Below, piece after piece: positions 11,178-22,262 of a stretch of 64,000 bases of DNA (position 1 is the stretch's first letter; every line of letters begins with the position of its first letter). This DNA comes from Paucibacter aquatile (GTDB taxonomy: Bacteria; Pseudomonadota; Gammaproteobacteria; Burkholderiales; Burkholderiaceae_C), in contig NZ_POSP01000004.1 in NCBI RefSeq assembly GCF_002885975.1, positions 558,001 through 622,000 of the forward strand, read 5' to 3'. The translations under genes and the position numbers were made by a program. Below the pieces are notes generated by a model. That model searched no databases, was not told where the DNA came from, and worked only from the letters and a program-made list of their open reading frames with translations.

Positions 11178-11200
11178 AAGCGGCCCGTGGCCGCTTCTTA
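11178..11200. terminator. Bidirectional intrinsic terminator between convergent genes
   Basis: An 8-base-pair perfect stem (AAGCGGCC at 11178-11185 and GGCCGCTT at 11189-11196) with a CGT loop. It is preceded by an A run and followed by a T-rich stretch, so it can act on both strands. It sits between the convergent iaaA gene and the PEP-CTERM gene. Confidence 0.8.
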
Positions 11201-11237
11201 TTGTTGATGGTCGGGCTGGATGGCCCAGCCCTTTGCA

Positions 11238-12113
11238 TCAGTGCTTCTTGCTTTGGCGGCGGGTGTAAACCACGCCGAACACAGCCAAGCTGACCAGTGC
11301 CAGTGAACCAGGCTCCGGCACGGCACGTGCGGTTGCGCGGATCAGGGCCTGGCCCGAGCCGCTCGGGTTCGGGTTGTAGACGGAGAAGGTGTAGTTCGTT
11401 GTGCCAGTCAGGCCGGCAGCCCAGGTGCCATTCAGACCTGCCAGGTAAACGTCCACTTGGTTCTTGAACGATGTACCGGTCTCGTTCACGTCCAGGCCGC
11501 TGTTGGTGTAGGCGGCGCTGTAGTATTTCTTGTCGGAGCTCTTGCCGGCGCCGTCGCCCAGGATTTCCCAGATGGCGAACTGGAAGGCGGCCGATTTGGT
11601 TGATGAAGTCAGGCTGTCAGAGTAGGCGTGCTCGAACAGGTTGGTCAAGTCGGCCAGGACGCGGCTGGTCGTCGTGGTCGAGTCGTCGTACATGCCCTTG
11701 ATGCCTGTCGCCTGGTAGTTGGCGCCCGCAAAGATCGAGGCGTAGCCCATGGTTGCGCCGCCGGGCGTGGCCTGGTAGCCATTGACGAAGTTGTTCAGCG
11801 ACACCTTGTCATAAGTGTCCGGCGAGAGGTAGTTGTTCAGCGGGTCCAGGCAGTAAACCCAGAAGCTGTTGGCGCCCAGTGCATTGCTTGTGCCTTCATT
11901 GACCTTCCAAGCGCCCAGACCGGTGTCGCGGGCACTGGTGTTGCCGAACACCAGCGAGTGGGTTTCGATCAGCGAAGAGCCGGAGCCAGTCGCCTTGGTC
12001 ACGGTCGTCGCGCCTTGAGCGTAAGCGGAGCCAGCGGCTACCACGAACAGAGCCGTTGCGGCAAAAGACGCAAATCGACCGGTGGTAGTTGTCGCTGTGG
12101 CAGCGTAGTTCAT
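11238..12113 (-). CDS. PEP-CTERM surface protein with a candidate thioester domain
   Basis: A 291-residue exported protein. Residues ~12-32 form a signal peptide ending in AGSAYAQ. The C-terminus carries a textbook PEP-CTERM sorting signal: VPEPGS, a hydrophobic helix, then the basic tail TRRQSKKH; such proteins are cut and anchored by an exosortase. The mature region is rich in Ser, Thr, Asn and Gly. It has one cysteine only, Cys88 in WVYCLD, followed about 90 residues later by AFQFAIWEI (Gln178). That spacing and those motifs resemble the thioester (TED/TQXA) domains of Gram-positive adhesins; this part is inference. The gene for a PrsT-like TPR protein lies upstream on the same strand. No exosortase gene is in the window. 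Confidence 0.9.
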   Translation of the reverse strand: MNYAATATTTTGRFASFAATALFVVAAGSAYAQGATTVTKATGSGSSLIETHSLVFGNTSARDTGLGAWKVNEGTSNALGANSFWVYCLDPLNNYLSPDTYDKVSLNNFVNGYQATPGGATMGYASIFAGANYQATGIKGMYDDSTTTTSRVLADLTNLFEHAYSDSLTSSTKSAAFQFAIWEILGDGAGKSSDKKYYSAAYTNSGLDVNETGTSFKNQVDVYLAGLNGTWAAGLTGTTNYTFSVYNPNPSGSGQALIRATARAVPEPGSLALVSLAVFGVVYTRRQSKKH

Positions 12114-12445
12114 GGTGTGGACCCTGTCGGCGTAGATGGTGTTACGGAAATCTTGGATTGCATCCTACTCGGCCCTTGGCTTCCAACAATCCCGCGAACC
12201 GGGGGGTGTTGAGGGGCTGTAAAAAATTCACAGTTGCAGCCAATTACCCAAGCAAATACTCAATACCAATTTCATGCCTGGATTCTGCCTGCTCAATCCG
12301 TAGCAAGAGAACCCCCGATATCGAGGGGCGTGAGTAATGTCTCGGTCAATTGGCCTTGGTTTGGATATTCGAATAGGCCTTTTGGCTTACATATTCTGGG
12401 CTTGATTTGCCGTATTGGCGTCAGGGCGCAAGACTGGAGCCGTGA
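12114..12445. other. 332-base AT-richer intergenic region between prsT and the PEP-CTERM gene
   Basis: No gene is visible. The stretch 12241-12300 counts 26 G+C in 60 bases, far below the surrounding coding DNA. It contains the candidate promoter noted separately and a small palindrome around 12313-12330 (CCCC...CGATATCG...GGGG) without a T run. There is no clear terminator after prsT, so partial read-through into the PEP-CTERM gene is possible. Confidence 0.5.
12162..12189 (-). promoter_or_regulatory. Possible sigma-70 promoter of the PEP-CTERM gene
   Basis: On the minus strand a TTGTTG box (12184-12189) and a TAGGAT box (12162-12167) are 16 bases apart, about 49 bases before the ATG of the PEP-CTERM gene. 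Both are only partial matches to consensus. I looked for a sigma-54 type GG-N10-GC element, which controls some PEP-CTERM genes, and found none with exact spacing here. Confidence 0.3.
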
Positions 12446-15301
12446 TCACAGACCGAGTTCCAGTTTCAAACGGCTGACCTCCTGCGTCATCGGCAGCTTG
12501 GGTTGGGCGTTGAGCGCAGCGCTCAGTTCTTCCTTGGCTTCTGCTTTGCGGTTCAGCTTGGCCAAGGCGAAGGCCAGGTGAAAGCGGATTTCGCTATTGC
12601 CGGGGCTGCGCAGGCGAGCCTCACGCAAATGACGCAGGCCGCCCTCGATATTGCCGCGCTGCACCAAGATCCAGCCCAAGGTATCGGCTGCATCCGCGTT
12701 GCCGGGCGCCTGCTTCAAGGCCTTCTCGGCTGCAGCGACGGCTCCAGCGTCGCCCATGCGGTGCAGGAGTTGGGCGTAATTGAGTTGAATGCCGATGTCT
12801 CCTGGCTGCAAGGCCAGAATCTGTTGGTAGTTCTTTTTCGCTGCTTCATTTCGGCCCGCTTGCATTTGCACGCCCGCGACGGCCTTCAGGGCGGTGATGT
12901 CATTGGGCGCTTTGCGGGCCCAGCCCTCCAGCATGAGCAGGGCCTTGTCCAGCTCACCTGCGGCCACCATGGCGCGCGCCAGCAAAATCGCATTGGCCGT
13001 ACTCGGTTCTTTCTCGAACACGGTGCGGTAGCCAGCTTGAGCGGCAGGAAATTGACCACGCGACATGGCCACATGGGCGCCAACCAGCGTTGTTTGCACT
13101 TTGCCTGGGTGGGTGTTGTTCAACGTCTTCAAGGCGGCATCCACCTTGGCGGGATCGCCGCGGCGAGCTTCCACCTCGACCTGCAAGAGCAGGGCGCCGA
13201 GGTCGCCCGCCTGCGACTGCAATGCCTTTTGCACGTTGTAAGTGGCCCCATCGACATTGCCTGCAGCCAGTTGCATGCGTCCAATCTTGACTTGCTCCTG
13301 TGCATCAAAGTCCGCCACGCGGGTGGCCTCTTGCAGCACCTGGCGTGCGTTGCTGCCGTCGTTCAAGGCCAGGTAGACACGTGCCAGCGACAGCAAGGCG
13401 GGAAGCTTGCCGGAATAGTTGGCGGCCAGACTCTTGGCCAGGGGCAGAGCAAGATCTGCCTGGCGTTGTTCCATGTAAAGCTCCACCAGCATCAAGCCCG
13501 GGCGCGCGTCAACGCGCTGCACCTCGTGGGCATGCCGCAGATGGGCGATCGCTTCATTGGGGCGCTTGGCGCGCAGCTCGAGGATCGCCAGCTGGTGGAG
13601 CAACTCGGCATCATCCTTGTTGCCGCCTTCCAGCAGCTTCTCCAGTCGTTTGCGCGCCGGATCGAACTTGCTTTCTTCCATGTCCAGCCAGGACAGATTG
13701 ACGGCCGCCGGGCGGAAGTTCGGGTCTTTCTGCAGCAACTGCTGGAAGGTGTCGCGAGCGCCCTTTTTGTCACCGGCCCTGCCTTTGATATTGCCCAGGA
13801 AGTTGAGCATGGTCAGGTTGTCGGGCTCGCGCTTGACGATGGCTTGGGCGGTCTGCAAGGCCTTGGCGGTCTGGCCTTGGTTGAGGTAGACGTTGGCCAA
13901 CTGAATGCCAGCGCGGCCATCGCCCGGTGTGGCGGCGAAGGCTTTCTCCAGATTGGCCAGGCCCAATTTGTCCTGGCCCAGGCTCAACTGGCTGAAGCCC
14001 AGCTCGCGGATGGCCGAGGCCGAGCCGCTGCGGGCGGCCGACTTCTCGAAAAACTCACTCGCCTGGACATAGCGCTTGCGAGCCATGTTCACCGTGCCCA
14101 GCAGGAACAAGACCTGCGGGTCTTCCGGATTGATGCGCTGTGCGGCTTCCAGCAAAACCATGGCCCGCCCGTAGTCGCGGGTGTCGACCAGGATGGATGC
14201 CAGCATCACCTGCGCGGCGTAGTTCTTGCTGTTCAAGCCCAGGAGGATGTCGAGATAGCCGCGCGCCTTCTCCGGGTTGCCCAGTGCACGGTGCGACATT
14301 GCTCCGGCCAGCAGCAAAGGGTCGTTGCCCGCCAGAACTTCAGGGGAAATGGCGTCGATCAGGTCCACCGCATTGGCGAAGGCGGTCTTGGCGGTGGCAA
14401 GGTCGCCTTTGCGGTTGGCCAGAAAGCCGCGCAGAAATGAGGCGCGTGGGTCTTCCAGCTCCCATTCCACCAGTTGGGCCAGGTCCTTGCTGGCCTCGGC
14501 CTCCTGATTCAGGCCGATCAGTAGGGAAGCACGTGCCACGCGGGCGTCGACCTGCTTGGGATTGATCTTGAGGGCGCGTTCTTGGGCCGCCAGGGCGCCC
14601 TTCAGGTCTTGCTGACCTTGCAAGATCGTGCCCAGGGTGTACCAGGCGCCCGCTTCGTTGGGCGACAGCTCGGTGCCCTTGAGCGCCGAGGCCCTGGCCT
14701 TGTCTCGCTCGCCCAGGCGCAGCAGCATGGGTGCCTCGGCTGTCCAGGGGCTGCCCGAGCGGGGATTCAAGGCCTTGGCCTCGGCGAAGCTCTTGGCAGC
14801 CTGGGTGACATTGCCTGACATGGCATAGGCCGAACCTCGCAAGGTCAGGACCTCGGCCTGAGCTTGGGTGGGCAGGCCACTGGTGGTGATCTGGTCGATC
14901 AGCTTCTTGCGATCACCCAGCAGCAGATAGATTTGTGCCAGCGGGATCGCCACCTCGCTGCGGCTGACGCCTTGCTTCAGCGCTTCTTCCAGCGCCGCTT
15001 CAGCAGCCTTCAACTCGCCCTGGCCCAGCAACACCTTGCCCAGCAGCAGGTGCGCCGCCAGCATCTTCTGGTCCTCCTGGATGGAGTTCTTCAGCTGGAT
15101 GATGGCACCCGGCAGATCGCCTCGCTCGAATCGACGCAGGCCGTCTTCGTAATAGGTCGAGGCCTTGTCGGCCGCCGCCAGGCTCCAGGGGGAGCCGCTC
15201 AAGAGCAGCAGGCCCAGCACCAGAGGGCGAAGCAGACGTGGAGCCAGGGACGGGGTCGAAGAGGGCGAAGACGAAGGAGTGGGCTGGTGTTTGGATCGCA
15301 T
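12446..15301 (-). CDS. prsT: PrsT-like TPR-repeat protein of the PEP-CTERM/exosortase system
   Basis: A 951-residue protein made almost entirely of tetratricopeptide repeats (about 20 by eye, from residue ~45 to the C-terminus), with typical signatures such as AGAWYTLGTILQGQQDLKGA and DTLGWILVQRGNIEGGLRH. Length and repeat content match the PEP-CTERM-system TPR family called PrsT, which is associated with exopolysaccharide and exosortase loci. The frame extends upstream to 15430, but the ATG at 15301 (MRSKHQPT) gives a Ser/Pro-rich stretch and a hydrophobic export signal (LLRPLVLGLLLLSG). The family is often called a lipoprotein, but I see no lipobox cysteine here, so cleavage by signal peptidase I is more likely. 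The PEP-CTERM gene follows 332 bases downstream on the same strand. Confidence 0.82.
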   Translation of the reverse strand: MRSKHQPTPSSSPSSTPSLAPRLLRPLVLGLLLLSGSPWSLAAADKASTYYEDGLRRFERGDLPGAIIQLKNSIQEDQKMLAAHLLLGKVLLGQGELKAAEAALEEALKQGVSRSEVAIPLAQIYLLLGDRKKLIDQITTSGLPTQAQAEVLTLRGSAYAMSGNVTQAAKSFAEAKALNPRSGSPWTAEAPMLLRLGERDKARASALKGTELSPNEAGAWYTLGTILQGQQDLKGALAAQERALKINPKQVDARVARASLLIGLNQEAEASKDLAQLVEWELEDPRASFLRGFLANRKGDLATAKTAFANAVDLIDAISPEVLAGNDPLLLAGAMSHRALGNPEKARGYLDILLGLNSKNYAAQVMLASILVDTRDYGRAMVLLEAAQRINPEDPQVLFLLGTVNMARKRYVQASEFFEKSAARSGSASAIRELGFSQLSLGQDKLGLANLEKAFAATPGDGRAGIQLANVYLNQGQTAKALQTAQAIVKREPDNLTMLNFLGNIKGRAGDKKGARDTFQQLLQKDPNFRPAAVNLSWLDMEESKFDPARKRLEKLLEGGNKDDAELLHQLAILELRAKRPNEAIAHLRHAHEVQRVDARPGLMLVELYMEQRQADLALPLAKSLAANYSGKLPALLSLARVYLALNDGSNARQVLQEATRVADFDAQEQVKIGRMQLAAGNVDGATYNVQKALQSQAGDLGALLLQVEVEARRGDPAKVDAALKTLNNTHPGKVQTTLVGAHVAMSRGQFPAAQAGYRTVFEKEPSTANAILLARAMVAAGELDKALLMLEGWARKAPNDITALKAVAGVQMQAGRNEAAKKNYQQILALQPGDIGIQLNYAQLLHRMGDAGAVAAAEKALKQAPGNADAADTLGWILVQRGNIEGGLRHLREARLRSPGNSEIRFHLAFALAKLNRKAEAKEELSAALNAQPKLPMTQEVSRLKLELGL

Positions 15302-15442
15302 GGGCGAAGTATCGTCAAGCGCCTGTCGAGGCGGGCGGAATTTATACCGGGAGAGAGGTGTTTCGGGTGCGCTCTTCGTGCCACATGCCGTGGGTCGAGC
15401 GTGCAGACCTGACGGCCATTTTGAGCGCAAACGCCTGCGGCA

Positions 15443-16099
15443 TCAGTAGCGCAGGTCCAGCGTCAGCACGTCATTGTCCCGTTTCATCTGGAAGCGGGTC
15501 AGAAAGCTGTTGCCCAGCAGCACATGGCTCATCTGGCTGGGCACGACGATGGCTTCAATGCCTCGCACCTCGACGTCGCCAATGCGCACGGTATCCAGCA
15601 TCAGCGCGTAGGCCGGAATGATGCCGTTTGCGGTTTGCGTCATGGTGCGTCGGCCCTCGCGGTAGCGCAGGCCCATGCGTTCGGCTTCGGACTGACTGAT
15701 GGAGATGGCGGTGGCGCCGGTGTCGACCAGGAACTGGGTCGAGTGGCCATTGATATTGCCAACCGTGGTGAAGTGGCCGCCATGGCCTGACGACAGCACG
15801 ATCTTGCGGCCGGTGTTTGCCGCTGCGGCGCCGTCACCGACCCGGCCCGGCGAGGCTCCGAGGACGAGGTTGACGCGGCGCCCCTTGATCTCGACCACGG
15901 CTTGGGCGTCGGCCAGTGACAGCAGCTTCACGCCCCGCACGGTTTCGCCCACGGGAACGGTGCGAGGCTCGCCATCAATCAGCAGCAGGGCCGATTTGGC
16001 ACCCAAGCTGCCGTTGAAGCTGACCACCTGGGCCTGAGCGTTCAAGCTCAGCGTTGCCGTCAGCAGCAGCCCCAAGCCCGCACATGAGCTCTTAATCAC
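15443..16099 (-). CDS. Exported retropepsin-like aspartic protease (TIGR02281-type)
   Basis: About 218 residues from a GTG at 16099. This start overlaps the yajQ stop by 8 bases and begins directly before a signal peptide ([24 protein letters not shown]). An upstream ATG at 16126 also exists but would overlap yajQ further. The mature protein has a small N-terminal domain and then a retropepsin fold with the catalytic [13 protein letters not shown] motif (DTG) and a C-terminal [11 protein letters not shown] strand. Such single-domain proteases are probably periplasmic and act as dimers; the substrate is unknown. Co-transcription with yajQ is likely from the overlap. Confidence 0.85.
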   Translation of the reverse strand: MIKSSCAGLGLLLTATLSLNAQAQVVSFNGSLGAKSALLLIDGEPRTVPVGETVRGVKLLSLADAQAVVEIKGRRVNLVLGASPGRVGDGAAAANTGRKIVLSSGHGGHFTTVGNINGHSTQFLVDTGATAISISQSEAERMGLRYREGRRTMTQTANGIIPAYALMLDTVRIGDVEVRGIEAIVVPSQMSHVLLGNSFLTRFQMKRDNDVLTLDLRY

Positions 16100-16586
16100 G
16101 GAAATTCCCGTAGTCGAGCGGAACATCGGCCATCTCTTTCTTGAGCATGTTGATGGCCACTTGCAGGTCGTCGCGGTTCTTGCCGGTGACGCGCACCGTG
16201 TCGCCCTGGATGGAGGCCTGCACCTTGATCTTGCTGTTCTTGATGGCCGAGACGATCTTCTTGGCCAGGTCGGACTCAATGCCGTTCTTGATCTTGTAGA
16301 CCTGGCGCACCTTGTCGCCACCGAGCTTCTCGACCTTGTCCTGCTTGTCCAGGAAATTGATGACCACGCCTTGCTTGACCAGCTTGGCGTAGAGCACCGC
16401 CTCGATCTGCTCCAGCTGGAAGTCACTCTCGCCCACCGAGTGAATTTCCTTTTCTTTTTCCTTCAGGGTGACTTCGGCAGCCGTGCCCTTGAAATCGAAG
16501 CGGGTGCTGATTTCCTTGATGCTGTTGTCGACCCCGTTGCGGATCTTGACCATATCGGCTTCAAGGGTGGTGTCAAAACTGGGCAT
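16092..16586 (-). CDS. yajQ: YajQ family nucleotide-binding protein
   Basis: A 164-residue cytoplasmic protein of the DUF520/YajQ family, which has two ferredoxin-like domains; some members bind cyclic di-GMP or nucleic acid. Hallmarks are the N-terminal [12 protein letters not shown] and the middle [20 protein letters not shown], plus the end motif [10 protein letters not shown]. Length is typical. It is divergent from murB with 65 bases between the chosen starts, and overlaps the following protease gene by 8 bases. Confidence 0.96.
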   Translation of the reverse strand: MPSFDTTLEADMVKIRNGVDNSIKEISTRFDFKGTAAEVTLKEKEKEIHSVGESDFQLEQIEAVLYAKLVKQGVVINFLDKQDKVEKLGGDKVRQVYKIKNGIESDLAKKIVSAIKNSKIKVQASIQGDTVRVTGKNRDDLQVAINMLKKEMADVPLDYGNFRD

Positions 16587-16651
16587 ATGGATGAGCTTCT
16601 TATTTCTGGTGGAGGGCGGGAGAGTCCGCCTTGATCTGGGAAAATTCTGCC

Positions 16652-17728
16652 ATGTCGCAACCCGCTGTAAATCCCCCGAATGAGCTGACCGCCCCCGCCT
16701 TGCGGGTGGAGCGCGATGTCAATCTCAAGTCTTGCAATACCTTTGGCCTGCCGGCCACGGCACGCCGCCTGGTGCGCATCCGCGAAGCGGCCGATGTGCG
16801 CCGTGTGGTGGACCACCCGGAGCTGGGCCGTGCACCCAAGTTTGTGCTCGGCGGCGGCAGCAATCTGGTGCTGACCAAAGACCTCGACGCCGTGGTGTTG
16901 AAGATGGAGATTCCAGGCTTGCGACTGCTGGAAGAACGTACGGACGCCTGGATTATCGAGGCAGGCGCCGGTGTGCCTTGGCATGAGCTGGTGCGCTGGT
17001 GCGTGGAGCAGGGCTATCCGGGCCTGGAAAACATGGCCCTGATCCCGGGCACGGTGGGCGCCGCGCCGGTGCAGAACATCGGCGCCTACGGCCTGGAGAT
17101 GAAAGACCGGCTCGACAGTGTCGAGGTGATGGACCTGGTCACCGGCCGGCCGGTGCGTTTGCCGGCCGAGGTCTGCCAGCTGGCCTATCGCGACAGCGTG
17201 TTCAAGCAGAGCGGCCCCGGCGGCCTGGCCGGCAAGAGCGTGATCACCTCGGTGCGTCTGCGCCTGCCCAAACCCTGGCAGCCGGTGCTGGGCTATCTGG
17301 AGCTGGAGCGCAAGATGGCCGAGACCGGCATCAGCGCCCCGACGCCACGCCAGATCTTCGACTGGGTCTGCGCCATCCGTCGCGCCAAGCTGCCCGATCC
17401 GGCCGTGATCGGCAATGCCGGCAGTTTTTTCAAGAACCCGGTGGTCACGCCCGAGCAATGCCGCGACATCATCGGCCGCGACCCTGGCATCGTTCACTAC
17501 CCCATGCCCGATGGCAGCATCAAGTTGGCGGCCGGCTGGATGATCGATGCCTGCGGTTGGAAGGGCAAGACGGTGGGCGGTGCGGCCGTGTACGAAAAGC
17601 AGGCCCTGGTGCTGGTCAACCGCGGCGAGGCGCGTGGCGCCGAGGTGGTGACCCTGGCACGGGCGATCCAAGAAAGCGTCTACGGCCGTTTCGGTATTCG
17701 TCTGGAGCCGGAGCCAGTCCTGCTCTGA
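16652..17728 (+). CDS. murB: UDP-N-acetylenolpyruvoylglucosamine reductase
   Basis: A flavoenzyme that reduces UDP-GlcNAc-enolpyruvate to UDP-MurNAc with NADPH in peptidoglycan precursor synthesis. The FAD-binding domain has [21 protein letters not shown] and [22 protein letters not shown]; the substrate domain has YRDSVFK and [10 protein letters not shown] with the catalytic Ser. Length (358 residues) fits the type I enzyme. The ATG at 16652 (MSQPAVN) is preferred over an upstream one at 16631 because it follows a purine-rich GGGAAAA stretch. Confidence 0.97.
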   Translation: MSQPAVNPPNELTAPALRVERDVNLKSCNTFGLPATARRLVRIREAADVRRVVDHPELGRAPKFVLGGGSNLVLTKDLDAVVLKMEIPGLRLLEERTDAWIIEAGAGVPWHELVRWCVEQGYPGLENMALIPGTVGAAPVQNIGAYGLEMKDRLDSVEVMDLVTGRPVRLPAEVCQLAYRDSVFKQSGPGGLAGKSVITSVRLRLPKPWQPVLGYLELERKMAETGISAPTPRQIFDWVCAIRRAKLPDPAVIGNAGSFFKNPVVTPEQCRDIIGRDPGIVHYPMPDGSIKLAAGWMIDACGWKGKTVGGAAVYEKQALVLVNRGEARGAEVVTLARAIQESVYGRFGIRLEPEPVLL

Positions 17729-17762
17729 TCTTCGGCCGGCCGGCGGCCGCTGCGCCGGGGTG

Positions 17763-20084
17763 TCAGGCCAGATCTTGCTCCCGGCACAGCGCTTCGCTGC
17801 GGCTGAGCGCGGCCAGCAGTTGCTGGGTCTGCGCTTCGACTGAAGGCCAGTCCACGGCCCCCTGGTCCTGCTGCAAGGCTTTGGCGCTTTGCTCCAGCTG
17901 CAAGGCGGGCTGCACCACCAACTGGAAGCCCAGGTTCGCCGCCGCTCCTTTGACCCCATGCGCGGCCTCACCGAGCTGGCGTTGGTTGCGGCCGCTCAGG
18001 CCGGCTTGCAGATCGGCGCGTGTGCGCTCCAGGCTGGCCACATAGCTGGCGTAGAGCTGGCGCACCGTGCTGGCCGGCAGCATCTGGCGCAGATCGGCCA
18101 GGGCCTGCGGGTCGAGTCCAGGCTCGTCGGCCTCGCCGCGGGTCACGGCTGCTGCCATCGTGTCCGGCGTTTCAGGGGCGGAGTCCGTGGTCGGTCGATC
18201 GGGCTGTGCCTGGCTGGCCAGGCTTTGGGCATGCTGGTTCAAGGCCTGCGCCAAGGCTTCCACGCCGATGGGCTTGGGCAGGAAATCATCCATGCCGGCC
18301 TGCAGCGCGCGTTGGCGCGACTCGTCAAAGGCATCGGCCGAGAGGGCGATGATGCGCACATGGCATTTCGGCGCCGGTAGGCGGCGCATGGCGCGGGTGG
18401 CGGCGTAGCCATCCATCACCGGTGTGTGCAGGTCCATCAACACCAGGTCGAAGTCCTGGCTGGCCAGGGCGTGCAAGGCCTCGTGGCCGTTCTCGCAGAA
18501 GAAGGCCGGGTGGCCCAGGCGCTCCAGCACCGCCTGCAGGTAAGCGCGGTTGGTGGCATGGTCTTCTGAGACCAGGATGCGCAAGGGCTTGTGCTCGCCC
18601 GCGAGTGCGTCTTGGACGGTGCTGGCTTGCTCACTGCTGGGTGCGGCGCAGCTGACCAGGGGCAGGTCGACCGTGAAGGTCGAGCCCTGGCCCAGCACGC
18701 TGCTGACGGAGATGTCGCCGCCCATGGCGCGGGCCAGGTTGCGCGAGATCTCCAGACCCAGGCCGGTGCCGCCAAAGCGGCGCGAGCGCGTGGTGTCGCC
18801 CTGGCTGAAGCGCTGGAACAAGCGGGTCTGGGTGTCGCCGTCCATGCCCATGCCGGTGTCGCTGACCTCGAACCTCAGCAGGGTCTGGCCCAGCATGTCT
18901 TCCTGGCGGCTGAGGTGCAGGCGCACCCGGCCCTGTTCGGAGAACTTCAGCGCATTGCTGAGCAGATTGAGCAGGATCTGGCGCAGGCGGGTCGGGTCGG
19001 CGCTGACCCAGGCGGGCACATCGGCGTCGGCCAGCAGCTGCAAGTCCAGCGATTTGGCCAGGGCCTGCGGACGGCTCAGCTCGTCCAGCTCCTGCAGCAG
19101 GCGAGGCAGGTGGACCGGCTCGGGCTGGATGTGGATGCCACCGGCCTCCATCTTGGAGACGTCGAGGATGTCGTTCAGCACTGTCAGCAGATGGCGGCTG
19201 GAGTCGTGCGCAGCGCGCAGCTGGCTTCTCTGAGACGGCGTCAGTGCTGTGTCCTTGAGCAGGTCCAGCATGCCCAGCAGGCCGTGCATGGGGGTGCGCA
19301 GTTCATGGCTCATATTGGCCAGGAACACGCTCTTGGCCCGGCTGCCGGCCTCGGCTTCGATTTGCGCCTGCTGCAGACGCTCGGCCAGGGCATGCTGATC
19401 CTGGCCGTAGCGGTTGAGGCGGCGGAACTGGCGCAGCAGCATGGCCGCGAAACCCAGGCTCAACGCGCATTGCAAACCGGTCAACCACAAGCTCATGCGG
19501 GCCTGCTCACGCACCAGCTGGTTGCGTTCATCGACCTGGGCTGCGACGTGGTGCGAGGCGGTCAGCGACAGCTCGCGCACGGCGTCGGACAGGGACTGCA
19601 ACTGCGCCAAGGCCTCGCGCAGCTCCGGGCCGGCCTGGCCTTGTTCGGTTTGCCGGCGCACCCAGTCCGCCTTCAGCGGCAGGGCATCGGCCCAGGCGAC
19701 AAAGCGCTTGCTGCGGTCCAGGGTCTTTTGATAGTCCGGATGCTCGCGCAGCACCAGGGTGGCGTGTTCGCCTTCGATCAGCCCCAGGCGGCTGACAAAA
19801 ATCTCGTAGCGCTGCTCCACCTGATCGGGGTCCACCTCGTCCGAGCGATGCTCGGCATTTTCCAGGGCCAGGCGCAAGCGCAAGGACTCGACTTCGAACT
19901 GGAACAGGCTCCAGATCATGTAGTCATCCTGGTAGCTGCGTGTGGCATTGAGCAGCAGAAACTGACGTGCTTGCAGCACGCCCACCGAACCCAGCACCAG
20001 CACCAGCAAACCGGCCATGGCCAGCAAGAGGATGCGCCAGCGACGGCGTTGGCCGGCGCTCTGGGTGCTGGGGCTGCTGCTCAC
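17763..20084 (-). CDS. Membrane hybrid histidine kinase with receiver and Hpt domains
   Basis: A 773-residue phosphorelay protein starting with GTG; the start overlaps the stop of the upstream gene in a GTGA sequence, so translation is coupled. Two membrane helices (residues ~17-40 and ~198-220) flank a ~155-residue, mostly helical periplasmic sensor. Then come HisKA ([11 protein letters not shown], His ~260), a HATPase domain ([26 protein letters not shown]), a receiver with Asp ~551 in [13 protein letters not shown], and a C-terminal Hpt domain with His ~709 in [14 protein letters not shown]. All relay residues are present, so phosphate likely passes to a separate response regulator. The gene just upstream codes for an exported molybdopterin-fold protein that may be its sensing partner. 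Confidence 0.93.
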   Translation of the reverse strand: MSSSPSTQSAGQRRRWRILLLAMAGLLVLVLGSVGVLQARQFLLLNATRSYQDDYMIWSLFQFEVESLRLRLALENAEHRSDEVDPDQVEQRYEIFVSRLGLIEGEHATLVLREHPDYQKTLDRSKRFVAWADALPLKADWVRRQTEQGQAGPELREALAQLQSLSDAVRELSLTASHHVAAQVDERNQLVREQARMSLWLTGLQCALSLGFAAMLLRQFRRLNRYGQDQHALAERLQQAQIEAEAGSRAKSVFLANMSHELRTPMHGLLGMLDLLKDTALTPSQRSQLRAAHDSSRHLLTVLNDILDVSKMEAGGIHIQPEPVHLPRLLQELDELSRPQALAKSLDLQLLADADVPAWVSADPTRLRQILLNLLSNALKFSEQGRVRLHLSRQEDMLGQTLLRFEVSDTGMGMDGDTQTRLFQRFSQGDTTRSRRFGGTGLGLEISRNLARAMGGDISVSSVLGQGSTFTVDLPLVSCAAPSSEQASTVQDALAGEHKPLRILVSEDHATNRAYLQAVLERLGHPAFFCENGHEALHALASQDFDLVLMDLHTPVMDGYAATRAMRRLPAPKCHVRIIALSADAFDESRQRALQAGMDDFLPKPIGVEALAQALNQHAQSLASQAQPDRPTTDSAPETPDTMAAAVTRGEADEPGLDPQALADLRQMLPASTVRQLYASYVASLERTRADLQAGLSGRNQRQLGEAAHGVKGAAANLGFQLVVQPALQLEQSAKALQQDQGAVDWPSVEAQTQQLLAALSRSEALCREQDLA

Positions 20085-20701
20085 CGGACCTCCAGGCTCT
20101 TCAGTTGCCAGATGGAGCGGCTGTAGTAGACGCTGCTGCGCAGCTGGGGGTCGCTGTCGTAGGGGTAGACGATGAAGAGTGGGCCCTTGTCCCGCAGCGC
20201 GATCGGCTTGCCGTCGATCTGCAGGGCCAGCACCGGTTTGAAGCGCGCGGCGTCGCTGACCGGGATGTTGACCTTGTAGTCATTGATGGCGCGGGCTTCC
20301 AGGGTCTGGCCCTGCGCCCCCGCGAGGTTCAACACATCTTGCAGCAGCGGGCCGCTGAAGGTGCGCGGTGCCGGGTACCAGGGCGTTTGCGTGTGCAGCT
20401 GTTGCTGGGGCAGGGCGCTGAGCTGGGCCAGGTCCAGCTGCACCGTCTTGCCGGGCCCGGCCTTGAGTGCGCCGCTGACGGTCAGCAGCACCGGCGCCTT
20501 GGCGGCCGGCTTGCTGTCCACGGCACTGGCAGGCTTGGCCACCGGTGGCGCTGGCTGACCCGAGGCAGCCAGACTGGCCATGAGCAGGCCCAGGGCGCCA
20601 AGCAGTCGCCACAAGCCCAGGCACCTCAAACCATGAGCCCGGCGTTGTGCCGAGAAAGCCGGGCAGGGCGAAGCCAGCAAGGTGCGCGCACGCATCATCA
20701 T
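20081..20701 (-). CDS. Exported molybdopterin-binding-fold protein
   Basis: A 206-residue protein with an N-terminal hydrophobic export segment ([20 protein letters not shown], residues ~30-48) and a Pro/Ala-rich linker. The remaining ~135 residues resemble the oxidoreductase molybdopterin-binding domain (SUOX-like fold): [37 protein letters not shown], and [12 protein letters not shown]. The conserved cysteine that ligates Mo in true sulfite oxidases is not visible, so it is probably a ligand-binding rather than redox protein. Its stop overlaps the start of the downstream hybrid kinase, which suggests that it presents a periplasmic signal to that kinase. The start is not certain; three consecutive Met codons open the frame. 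Confidence 0.8.
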   Translation of the reverse strand: MMMRARTLLASPCPAFSAQRRAHGLRCLGLWRLLGALGLLMASLAASGQPAPPVAKPASAVDSKPAAKAPVLLTVSGALKAGPGKTVQLDLAQLSALPQQQLHTQTPWYPAPRTFSGPLLQDVLNLAGAQGQTLEARAINDYKVNIPVSDAARFKPVLALQIDGKPIALRDKGPLFIVYPYDSDPQLRSSVYYSRSIWQLKSLEVR

Positions 20702-20732
20702 CGGGTCCGGGAGCGCAGGGTCAGCTTGCGTT

Positions 20733-22262
<1,530 letters not shown>

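Noticed and set aside
12114..12445. Possible sigma-54 promoter upstream of the PEP-CTERM gene
   Set aside because: GG and GC dinucleotides are present, but none with the strict 10-base spacing.
17729..17762. GGCCGGCCGGCGGCC palindrome between murB and the hybrid kinase as terminator
   Set aside because: It is GC-rich by composition, has no T run on either strand and no clear loop.
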